Positions 36,241-46,769 of a stretch of DNA of 64,000 nt are shown piece by piece. Positions within the stretch are counted from its first letter, which is position 1. Every line of letters begins with the position of its first letter. The stretch is from Whalleya microplaca (taxonomy: Eukaryota > Ascomycota > Sordariomycetes > Xylariales > Xylariaceae): contig MU385710.1 of the NCBI GenBank assembly GCA_022497155.1, positions 1,364,001 to 1,428,000 of the forward strand, in the 5' to 3' direction. Position numbers and translations under genes: made by a program. The notes under the pieces are model-generated. The model saw only the letters and a list, made by a program, of their open reading frames with translations, was not told the DNA's origin and ran no database searches.

Positions 36241-36726
36241 TACTCTGTTTCCTGGGAAGAGCTCTCAAGAGAGCAGCGTGGAATTAGGGCATTATTACGA
36301 GGATTTGATCTCTTGGCAGTAAGTGGTCGATCCTAGAAGCATTTCTGAACTGCGGTTGCGGCAGAGAATTCTACTATACTTATAAGCAGCTAGCTAATTG
36401 AACCGTTTAAGAAATATCCCGGTAGGGATTTGGAAATGAGGAAGTGCATCGTCAGCCTGGCTCTCAGGGGCTAGAGGGCTGCCTATCTATTCATCACGAG
36501 ACCCAAGCCTATCATCAACGACCTCTACTTGTTTAATGAAAATCAATTGAGCAGATTTGGGTATCAAGGGGTATCTATGTATCTACGAATGACAATTCAG
36601 CCCTCCGGCACAATCCATCTATATAGCTCTAGTACTACAAAGAAACCCCACCAGAGACCCCGATCGGCCCCTTAAGCTTCCCCTATAAAAGCTGACCCTA
36701 GTTACTTACTTACTCTCTCTCCACCC

Positions 36727-38960
36727 TCAAAAGAACATCATCTGCTTATCGGTGTCCTCGACCTCGCCTGGGGCGGTGTAATCAGCGCCGCCGAACGTAG
36801 ACAGGTCCTTCTCGAACGTGGCCTGGATCTTGGTGATGCGCTGCAGCTGGTCAAGATCGACCCTGACGCCGTCGAAGGCCGCCAGGCTCTGCGCGGACAG
36901 GATCGCGTTCTTGATCTGCCGCCCGTTGAGCTTGTACTCCGCCAGCTTGGCCAGGCCGGCCTCGTCGATGTCGACGCCGCCGGGGACCCGGCCGCAGCAG
37001 TTGCGCCAGATCTGTAGGCGGGAGTCCTGGCTGAGGTCCGTGTACTGCGGTGTCGGGACTCGGGAGTCAGTGTTTGCTCTTTCTGGGTAGGTGATATGGG
37101 AATGGTCAAGAGAGTTTGAAGGCTACTTACCCGGAGCGGGATATGAATACGCGATTTAAAGGCATCATCGAAGGTGTTGACCCGATTGGTCGTCAAGAAT
37201 ATCATCCCGGCATAATAGTCGAGGGCGCGCAGGAACACGCTCACCATGGCGTTGCGGTGGACGTCGTAGAAGGAACGGCTCTCGAGGAAGATGTCGGCCT
37301 CGTCAATGAGGAGAATTGCCTTCCAGGTCGTCGCCAGGTCCATGAAGCTAGCCAAGGCTTCGTGCAGGCCTCCGATGTCTGTTCCCAGCTCTGCGAATGA
37401 AACCATGAAGAGAGGCCGCCTGACGTATTCGGCGACACATTCGGCAGTGAGCGTCTTGCCGACGCCAGGCGGGCCACTAAGTTGCAAGTTAGCAAAAGGT
37501 TCTTCTAATGATATTTGGAGTTCGGGCTCTATCTTAGAAGCTAGCCCAGCACATGAAGGCAGGATAAATCAAGGAATTATAGAAAGATTCTTCGGGACGT
37601 ACTGTAGCACAAACACGAGTCCCTGCCCCTTCCCCTCTATGATGTCGGTAAAGCCTTCGGTCTGACTGGAATGTGTAGAGACGAGAGCTTGAATGGTGCG
37701 CTTGATCTCTGGATCGAGCACAATATCATCGAAGCAGCGGCTATTCCACTGGATTGGGGATATCGCGTCCACGAAAAACTCAAGAAATCGTTTTTCATCA
37801 AAGGCAAAACCGCGTACCCTAGCATTAGCGAGCAAAGCATTGTCATCCGATAGCTTGTTGAAAGACTTGATCCCAGTGACCGATTCATTGTCGTAAATTG
37901 TACTCGATTTGTTGTTGAGCTTGTCGACATTAAATGAGTCATTGGCTTGAAGGCGGTGATAAGTTTTGCAATCTATCATGATGCGGCCTATAATGTTGGT
38001 ATTGTAGTAATCGGATCCATTCTTCTTGACTGCAATGCCATCGTACTGCTCGAAGTGCGGTCCAATGTAGCTCTCAAACTTCCTTCCACGGGCGATTAGC
38101 TTCGTACGAACCTCGTCGGCGTCGTCCAGCAGATCAAGTGGCATGACCGCAAGCTCGCTCAACTTTCGCATACCGGGATAATTTTCGATGGTGTGCGTAT
38201 ATATGCGGAGGCCGAATTTCTCTCCGTCAGAATCGATGAACTCAGACTGGACATAGAAACAAGGCATATCGCTTTTATCGTACCAGCAGTAAACCACGCG
38301 AAAAGCTCGGTGCTGGTCGAGAATTGTGGCGTGAATGATTTGTTCCGGGCGGAAGACTGTCCATAAGTTGTCGTGCGAAATCGATTTAATATCACCAGAG
38401 ATGCATCTATCGTAGGCGGAAATAGTCGACGTGAAATGGGCGTTGATCCAGTTCATGAGCATGTTGAGTTGAGCTCGAGATTCCTCATCGGTTCTGAAGC
38501 GATTTGTACCTTCCGACTCCAATTCCTTCCGATAGTAGAACAGAGAATAGTACGGGGATTTGATCTGCACATCGTTCACATTGATGGGGTCTGGAGGGTA
38601 CTTGCCGATGACATCCTTCAGCAGCTGCCGGAGTGGCTGTGAGTTGACGTATAAGTAGGATGCGATCAGGTTATCCTCGACATCATAGTCCCAAATGACA
38701 CAGAAGGCATACTTTAGCCACCAATCCTTCTTGACCTCCATAGTAAAAGCCTTCCGCTCCAGGCAGTAGTGCTCACCATTGTCGCCAAAACGTCTCTCGA
38801 AGTACCTGAATTCACGCTTCACAGTTTGATCCACTGGGGCATCAGGATCCTGTTCTGAGCATGATTCCCATGCTACACCTGCGGCTCGAGGCTGGCCATC
38901 GTGAGACTTGGGAACCCAGCCGAACATACGGTCCAGCTCAGCTTCACTGACAGAAGGCAT
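36727..38960 (-). CDS. AAA+ ATPase with fungal N-terminal domain (DUF7025-type)
   Basis: Three exons, 38960-37603, 37476-37131 and 37044-36727, give 673 residues. The N-terminal 440 residues match the large uncharacterised domain found before AAA modules in many Pezizomycotina proteins (MFGWVPKSHDGQPRA start, then ANARVRGFAFDEKRFLEFFVDAISPIQWN before the ATPase). The join VFVL/HGPPGVGKTLTAE supplies Walker A; Walker B is AILLIDEADIFL; sensor-1 region is MIFLTTNRVNTFDDAFKSRIHIPLR with the arginine-finger SRI; the last exon has LNGRQIKNAILSAQSLA (sensor-2/lid) and ends KQMMFF. The fold resembles the Bcs1/FtsH-like AAA clade; substrate and location are unknown. The last exon is far more GC-rich than the rest. 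It is divergent from the dioxygenase gene. Confidence 0.92.
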
Positions 38961-39660
38961 AGTAGATATAGCTAGCAGAGATCAGTTGAAAACTTGGAGT
39001 TGGCGCAGTTTCGGGTTATGGGAGACACTATACCAAGGGAGCGGAGATTCAGAACACCAACTAATGTCTATAGGATGAAGGGTGAATAATGAACCAGAGA
39101 TGGCAAGCGCGACACAATATCGGCAATTCCTAGTTTTGAGGTGTTTTAGTATTCTGCCTCAGAGAGACAAGAGTTGGTTGCCTTAGCTCTGAAAATTATT
39201 TGTGATTGTGTCCAAGCTGTGACATTAGGTTCTATTGGCATCCAATGCAGCCAGACTGCTGAGAATTTAAGGAACGCGTTGCCGCACGGCACATATACAA
39301 ACAAAGCTGGATTCGCGAATGCCATGGTCACGGGTTATTTCCTAAGCAACTGAATACATTCAAGAGTGACTGTTTAGGTATATACAAGCCTCAAGTATTA
39401 CTCTATAAGGGTAATTAATAGGTATTTCCTAGGAAGAGTTATTATGCAAATTTGTGGGGGTATCTTTAATCTTTGCCTTTATGTAGTGTAACATTCTACA
39501 TCCGTTTGCATATAATTCACATTTCGATATGAGGTAGCTGCAGCAACACCTCTTTCTACTTCAGCTTTCGGAATGTTCATTAGAAGTCCTTCCAATATCT
39601 ACATTGCTTAACTACATACATACTCACGCTCTCTATTCATTATTTTGACCGAGAGGCGCC
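38961..39660. promoter_or_regulatory. Divergent intergenic region between AAA+ ATPase and dioxygenase
   Basis: A 700-bp spacer between two divergent start codons, so it should contain both promoters. A 61-codon minus frame (39146-39331) has no recognisable features and is not called. Confidence 0.45.
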
Positions 39661-41889
39661 ATGATGGACCAACCGAAGGTGCCCATTGTCCAGTATGGGG
39701 TCGAGAACAAGAATATTCCTGGAGATCCAACAGGCTGGAAAATGAAAGACTGCGGTAATGTTTGCCATTGGAGTGACTCTGATCGCTACAAGGTGAGTAT
39801 GATGGTCCTTCCTTTGCGCCGAGCTGATAGATCTAGGAATTTCCTAAGTTTGGAGACACCGATTTCGAGATGCAAGATGGCCTTAGGGTTGCAGCTGTAC
39901 GCCAATTTCTCTCCAGATTTGCGAGTAGCGAGAGCTCTATAAGTCAATATGGAGATATCGTTCGAGATACTCCTGAGGAGCTTATCGTTGATACTAACAT
40001 AGAGATGCTCGATGTGCGGCTCATTAAATTGAAAGACGTATCTTGTAAGGACAAGACCTCGTACAGAAACTCCACAAGGTCTAAGAGAGTCGAGAAGCTT
40101 TCTGAGAAGAGGATGGCTACTAGTGAATCCCCGATCAGCCGCGAAGTGCAAAATTTCATGATGGCACGACGAATGAGCAAAGGCGAAGCCCCGAAGATGC
40201 CCATGCATCGTGCAACAATCCAAAATCCGCAAGGCTCAGAGAATCGCAAAAGTTGGTATAAATCAAGTAGGTGGTATCTTGAATTCTTTGCGCAACTACC
40301 TAGGTAGGTAGAAGAAGACACTAAATCTAGATATGCAGTGCGCCACGACTCTTGTCGGACATTCTGGGTCAAGACAACCCGAGAACAGCGTGACACTATA
40401 CGCACCGAAGCCAGGCAACCGACAGCTGAACTACTTCCTCTCCTTCAGCAGATCCAGGAAGAAGATAGAAGTCTCACCAGGGATTATTTCTGGGAATATC
40501 AACGCGATATAGCCGCTACCGAGGATACAGGTGTCTATGAACACATAGACAAGGACATTCTAATTATTCTAGATAAGCATTCCGGGTTACTGCTTTGCAA
40601 GTTCAGGGGCCTGTTCAACTTTCTTTTTGGCGAATACGAGGTCTCAAAGGTGGAGGAGGCAATCCGTAAATGGACATCCCTTCCGCCCCTACCCCTTCCA
40701 GAAACAAGCCGTCATATGGTGGATGATTTCATTCGTGACACTAAGCATCCGGAAATGGACCTCGAGAAGGCGACGACGCTTGAGGAAATTGAAGCACGAC
40801 ATCAATGTGTCGTCCATTACGGCACTTGGGCTAGTATGTATACTAAAGATTTTCATTGTTGATTATGGCCTGCATCAGACACTATATTCATCTGTTGAGA
40901 ATAGCTTCGGGTCCTCTCGCTCTAACCAAAGAGATGACATAGACCTTCAAAAGTACTGTTCGAAGAAAGACGCACTAACTTCCGGCTGTGTAGTGAAAGG
41001 CCGTTGGAATCCAGACATGGTCTGGAAAACCGTTGACACTCAGCTTGGTCGCGCGCAACCTAGGCAGGTTTTTGAGAATTGGGTGAGCCTTCTAATGCCA
41101 ACATTCACAGAGAATGTGCTTGGACTCGGTTCGGAGGTCGTGAGATTTCTTTTCAGTGCTATGGCGCCCGAAGAGTATAAGGAATGCTGCGATGTGTTCA
41201 AAGCCCTACCGGATCTTCAGAAAATGAAAATGTCGGAGCCAACTTTTGCCACTTTGGCAGTTCTAGGTATCAATTCTTATACACAAAGACATATCGACCA
41301 AAATGATGTCAATTTCGGATTTGCAGGCTTGGTATCACTGGGTAATTATACTGGTGAGTTAGAAGCATTATTATACTAGGCTTGTACATACCGCTTATCT
41401 TCCCCAGGTGGTAATCTATGCTTTCCGCAGCTCGGTTTGCAAATGCCTCACCAGCCAGGAGATTCAGTCATCTTTCGTGGGTCGGAACTGGAGCACTTCG
41501 TCTCCGATTGGACAGGCTATCGTATATTCCTGTTGTATACAAACCATCAGCCGGTTCGTAACTATGCCCACCGGATTATGGGTAAGCTCCCGCCGAAGCC
41601 GAACGACCCCTGGCACCCCGAGAGGAAGAGAGAGGAAGAAGATGGCAAACGGGCAAAGTTCTTCCCACAATCAGATCCTAATTCTGAGTTATACGACCCT
41701 TGCGCTGTCGACCCAGCTTCGCCGGAACCCGAGGAACTTTGGGAGGCTGACATTCACGGAGCGGGCTATTTGGGGAGAGGAGATTCCTCGTCTGACTCGG
41801 CCTCTGGATCAGGCCGAAGCATTCATGACAAGGGAAATCTAGTTGTGGCGCTTCCAACTCCATTGAAGAAACATGAGTTGGATGATTGA
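39661..41889 (+). CDS. Putative 2-oxoglutarate/Fe(II) dioxygenase, TET/JBP-like
   Basis: Five exons: 39661-39792, 39837-40266, 40339-about 40833, about 40934-41353 and 41408-41889, about 650 residues. The catalytic-core signature is visible across the last intron: SYTQRHIDQNDVNFGFAGLVSLGNYTGGNLCFPQLG, then PGDSVIFRGSELEHFVSDW and GYRIFLLYTNH. This supplies the Fe(II)-binding H-x-D (41290-41298), the distal His (41494-41496) and an Arg (41521-41523) positioned to hold 2-oxoglutarate, in the spacing of the JBP/TET-type double-stranded beta-helix. Upstream are a basic SRREVQNFMMARRMSKGEAPK-like linker and a helical segment. The C-terminal 110 residues are charged and Ser-rich. Related enzymes oxidise methylated bases in DNA or RNA; substrate here is inference. 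The third intron's borders are uncertain (40905 is an alternative exon start). Confidence 0.75.
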
Positions 41890-42625
41890 GGGGTTGGTTT
41901 GAGGTATCCTCTTATAAATTGTAGATTGATAGAAACCTTTAGTGCATACCTAGGTATACATGATTTTAGGCCAATATGGTTGACTAGATAGAAATCCATG
42001 AGTGCTAAGTATGTTGCAAATGGTGTTAAAGCCTCAGGATGAAAGCGCCTGCTTTTGCCAATGCCTTTATTACTAGCAGTTGAAAAGACGCAGTACCTAA
42101 TGGATTATCCATAGATATGTATATTTGAAAAAGGTGGTATGAATCAAAGACCGTACGAGAAATATCGCACCTATAGACAGAACAATTCGCTCTGCCTGGA
42201 TTGTGTTTGCGCTGTTTTCTTGTTGATAATATGACGAGTACAAACTGACAGTCAAGGATCCTGCTACCCCTGACTTCTCTATCTCTAGCGTAGTAAACAT
42301 GACCCTAACAACTATGATCCCTTGTTCCTCTGATTCACAAATTGTTTTGCGTAGAATAACACTCTGAGTCCTATTACTGATTTAAGTGTAGTGTCTAAGT
42401 AAACCATAAAACCATGTTGTTCTTCAACAGCGCAACGCAGTCAGGTACCAAAGTAGCTGTGTGCCTCTAGTCTAGCATGGACATGACGAATCTCCTTTGG
42501 GGCAGTTTTATCAGATTACAAGATATTTATTGTTGTTTCTAGATATATTTCCCATATTCTATATAGAATGAAGTTTCTAGATAGTAGTTGGCAGACTCGT
42601 AGCAAGGGACACGGTTATGCTACTT
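41890..42625. other. Convergent intergenic region
   Basis: 3' flanks of the dioxygenase and the rhodopsin-domain gene. One exact TACCTAGGTA lies at 41947-41956, just beyond the dioxygenase stop. No coding signal. Confidence 0.4.
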
Positions 42626-43918
42626 TCATACCATGTTATTGCTAACGCCTCCATGTGTTAACGCTGGTATCCTATTAGAGGGGTAATCTGATTCCCATCC
42701 AGCAACTAGGTTCCTTTCACTTTCGTTGTCTATGGCTGGTAAAGACTCCATATCGAAGGATCGCTCTATAGTAATGTGCATTTGATTTGGATCCGGATTA
42801 ACGGTCGAAGGATTGTTCTTGGCACTTTTCTGATGTGGACTTAGTCTGCTAGAGATGTCACGGTTTAACAAGCCGTAGAGGCATCCTGTACTTGTTGTCA
42901 TCTTCATGTACAGTGTTTTCAAGGCTGGTACGGACGCGCAGGATATTGCAATGTTGATCTCCAGGCCTGAATACAGCGCTATTCCGCAACCCGTAACTGC
43001 AACACGTCAGTCGTTGTGCTCCCAGGCATATAAATGCTGTTCCTACTTGGTTGGTCCTCAATCGAGCTGGAATTGAAGATATAAAGCGAGTTAAGCCGTA
43101 TAATAGCAATAATACAAGCACTACTAGCAAGTTAGAAATCTAGTCCGTTGAAAGAAATATGCAATGACTTACAAGGCCCCGCATGCAAATACGCCGATAA
43201 GAGCCACTTTAGCTCTTCTAGCAATTTTGAGCCCTCGAAGGAATGGAATAGGGAGAATCAAGAGGAAGCAGTCGTTTGCGATGTTGAAACCCCCCAATAC
43301 ATTCTGCAGTGTCGAGCGGTTGATACAGCCTCCTAGGATACTATCATCCCAGTATTTCGCAATGGGATAACAAGTGAACACACTCATACCGATAGAGAAC
43401 AAACTATATACACAAAGGTATACGATGAAACTGAGACAAATTCTCTGAGCTTTCTGAATTGGTAGTATCCGCTTGTACTGAAATATGATAGAGAATTTGA
43501 CCGAGGTATGAGTACACCCGTACGAAACAATCGTTCCCCAAAGGGCTGCCAGAAAACTAGGCAATTCATCGTCGCTGACAGAAGTACCGAGGCCAAATCG
43601 AATCTCTGATACCGTCAGAAGAGGATTTAGTCGCGTGTTCAAGGTAGCTACCCACGTTCGATAGTAGTTGTGAGGAAAGCAACGGATCCGCACTGGAAAT
43701 GTCAGTGATGCCCAGGTAAGTAATACTACCATGCTACTAGAAAAACTCACTATAGCGACGACCATGAGGCAATCATCTAAACCAAGATTCCTCACAACAA
43801 CGGTCCTCGTATACAACCGTAAACCGACGGTAGTGAAGGCAAGCGTCGTGAGCAGGAATAGTGTTATCACAAGTTTGTAAGCCCCTGGCACGATTGGAAT
43901 GTCAGCGATATACAACAT
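42626..43918 (-). CDS. Rhodopsin-domain integral membrane protein (SAT4 / Pth11-like)
   Basis: Five exons: 43918-43751, 43692-43656 (37 nt), 43605-43173, 43120-43047 and 42996-42626, giving 360 residues. It has seven hydrophobic segments in the pattern of the fungal rhodopsin-like family: helix 1 YKLVITLFLLTTLAFTTVGLRLYTRTVVVRNLGLDDCLMVVA, the family motif region SIIFQYKRIL, FTCYPIAKYWD with GGCINRSTL, NIANDCFLLILPIPFLRGLKIARRAKVALIGVFACGAL joined to FACIIAIIRL, and YSGLEINIAISCASVPALKTL. A hydrophilic tail of about 100 residues follows. It has the conserved cysteines but lacks a CFEM domain. Members are candidate Pth11-type surface receptors; ligand unknown. The micro-exon and GTGGGT donor are the least certain part. 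Confidence 0.85.
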
Positions 43919-44887
43919 TTTAGGATTGGTACCTGGGAACAGGACGGGGCAGGCCTTAGGCGAGCTTCACACAATGACTGAAGTCTAGTGCTCTTTAAAA
44001 GACCTACAATCAACTACGGTGGTTATGTATTATGACTAGGTCAAATGCAAGGCTTTTCGATGTTTTTCTGAGCACGCAACCACTAATGCTGTGCTTTAGC
44101 CTGTGTCAGTTACGATATCTATGACAGCCTCACAACACGCATGTCAGATCATGAAAGAGCGACCTTCATGTTGTACTACCTACCATTAGGGCCGTAATGC
44201 TGACATGGAGGGTTGCTCAATTTTAATTATGTCTTGCTTGAGACTAGTTCAGCTTTACATGAGGCTTGACCTTACCTAGGATAATCCAAATTCTCGAGAT
44301 TGCTTGCATTAGGTCGTGTAATTCCTATTGAAAATATCGAAGGATTGGGCCCGGCCGTCAGTCGTTCATACTTGGCTACTAAGAATATTGATGTCGCCTT
44401 ACGGCCATTTATGCATACAGATAGATAGTATTACAAGTGTGCAGATACAATTTTTTTTAGACGACCTTCAGATATATGCGTACACTGTAAGACAGAAAAC
44501 ATGTATTCCAGTCCCTAGTATATGCAGAGATCACTCCATCCTTATCTAGGGCGATGTGTCTTGTAATATGTCTCATTAATCTGATCAGTTCATTGGATAT
44601 GCAGTGACAGCAGGTTTTTCTATGTCCCTCATGCCGCCACATTGTGGCAGAACCTCGAGATCCATCAACTTGTTTCATCTGACTTAGATGTTCGAAATAA
44701 CCCACGTGCTCTGTGGAGGCAGTGCAAGATATTCAGAACCGGGAGATAAGTGAACTGGGGTCGAACCGCATTCAACAAACCAAATTTATAAGAGTGATGA
44801 ATCGGCATAGCAACGATTATCCTTGTTACAATATGCCCTGTCTAACTTTTAGTGCTCTCTGTCGCATATGTCCATAATTTTATAATG
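43919..44887. other. Intergenic region, AT-rich
   Basis: Promoter side of the rhodopsin-domain gene and 3' flank of the MFS transporter. Short frames on both strands have no motif. Contains TTACCTAGGA near 44274, a one-base variant of the recurrent palindrome. Confidence 0.4.
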
Positions 44888-46769
44888 TTAGGCTGGATAT
44901 AGGTTATCTTCCTTCTCCACAGGGGCATCAATATGCATGTTGAACTCCTTCTGGGGATCAAAAAGGAAGACAGACACTGTTTTGACAGTTAGCCAATCCC
45001 CAATGTATTCTGAGATAGGACACAAAAATTTCCTACCGATCGCAGCAAGGGCAACAAAGCAGGCAGCAGCGGTCCATATGTGTCTAAAAGCTGTTGCATA
45101 GGTATTCAAGAGGGCATCGGTCCCCAATCGTATTATTTCAGGGGTTACACCAGGTATTTCGATGAGGCTAGCATTGTCGTGAGTGGTAAGGGCATCAATG
45201 AAGTTGCTTAGATGACCTAGAGAGAGACCTGCCGGGATGACGGCTCCCGCAATATTGTCGGCTAGTTGACTTAGTTCGGTATTGAGGAGAGCATTGTCTG
45301 GTACTAAGTTAATTCGCCTAACGTAGAATAGTAGTACAACTTACAGATGGCAATACCAATAGTACCTCCAAGGGATCGAATACTGATAATTAGGCCGCTC
45401 GCGATGGCGATTAGCTCAGGCGGAGTGGAGAGCTGGGCGGCGGTGACGAGGGTTGTTAAAGTCATTCCAAGGCCAATTCCCATGAGTATAGAATAACCCC
45501 ATACAGGCGTACTAGTTTGTGGAGTTGTAGTAGCCATGCAGGCAAAGAAAGCGACGAAGACAAGAAAGGCTACAAAGGTAGCCCATCGCACTTTCTTGGC
45601 AGCAGCGCAATACCAACCAGTTGCCAAGGCTGCCGCTATGGCAGTGATGAGTATGATACTGTAGCGCGTTGCAACGAGTAGGTTATCGGTCTCATATAGC
45701 ACACTGACCTGGAAGGCAAAATACGTATTGGCGGCGAAGAACGCAACTCCTTCTGAAAAGACACAGAATAGCGCAATCGAAAAGTTTCGGTTTCCATTGA
45801 AGAGGCTGTGGTGGAACATACCATCTCTCTTAAAAAAGCTCTCATATATAACCAAGGCAATAGCTAGGCCAAGGCCTAAGGCAAAGTTGACGGCCACGTC
45901 CGGGTTGGAGAACTCGAAAGGGTTCTTAAACCACGCAAGGCCAACACTAAATAAGACGAGGCCGGAGGCAAGGAGGAAGTAACCGATCCAATCGAGTTTA
46001 CCCAATTTCTCACTGGTTGTGAACTGCTTCTGCTTATCAAAGGCAGGAGGATTATATACCAGAGCACAAAGTACTGCAGCCACGAAAAAGATAGCCATGG
46101 TGATGTAGTAGTAGGTCCTGAAGCTATCAGATGCTGGATCACTAGTACGGTTCAAGGCTCCTCCGACGAGAAGGCCAAATACGCTCCCAAGGCAATTCGA
46201 TAACATATCTGTGGCCTGCCCGTATGCTCGCCATCGTCTAGGCAAAACTTCGGAAGTCACTGTATGCAATAGGGGCTGTGTACCGTAAGCAACACCGAGG
46301 ACTGTGAAACCACCAATGGCCATGCTCATGGAGCTTGCGCGAGCAACAATAATCGATCCAATAGCACCAAACGTGGTGGAAATAACTAGGAACCACTTTC
46401 GACCCCAGTAGTCGGCAGCTTGGGAGACGATCGGTCCCAACACAACAGTGAGAATGGTGATTGGCGCTGAGAGCCATACCGCATTTCCGGTCTCTCCAAA
46501 ATGGGTAGCAATAGTTTGTCCTTGCTACAGCTTCATTAGACACACTTACAGCAGATCACGTACGAGTAGGTAAGAGAACTTACAGCACCAGCACCGACCA
46601 GATTCACAAGCTGCGCAAAGTAGATCAAGCAGACCGCGAACACTGCTAAAAATGTCTTTGCGGGTAATCGATTCGCCTTGTAAAGCTTGTCACTAATTAC
46701 AGATTGTGAAGTCTGAGACATGGGCACTTCTGTATGGTCAGATGCTGACTTGGCCTCAACACCATTCAT
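44888..46769 (-). CDS. MFS transporter, TRI12 / siderophore-transporter type
   Basis: Four exons, 46769-46584, 46524-45345, 45297-45037 and 44976-44888, give 571 residues and about 14 membrane helices. The phase-0 first join reads LVGAGA/QGQTIATHFGETGNAVWLSAPITI, a signature of the fungal trichothecene-efflux (TRI12) group. Other marks are the MFS loop motif QAADYWGRKWFLV, GTQPLLHTVTSEVLPRRWRAYGQA, LGLGMTLTTLVTAAQLS, and a C-terminal RHIWTAAACFVALAAIVSVFLFDPQKEFNMHIDAPVE. This group includes toxin-efflux pumps and siderophore-iron importers; sequence alone does not tell which. No polyketide or peptide synthase is nearby, so there is no sign of a dedicated toxin cluster. It is head-to-tail with the rhodopsin-domain gene. 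Confidence 0.92.

Larger units (their letters stand above)
34699..36726. other. Intergenic region with diverged duplication and microsatellite
   Basis: 3' flank of CLA4 and 3' flank of the AAA+ gene, which are convergent. It holds a (TG)n tract at about 35197-35222, a diverged direct duplication (35448-35640 and 36002-36240) and a 185-bp segment between 15-bp direct repeats (see findings). No coding frame is supported. Confidence 0.6.
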
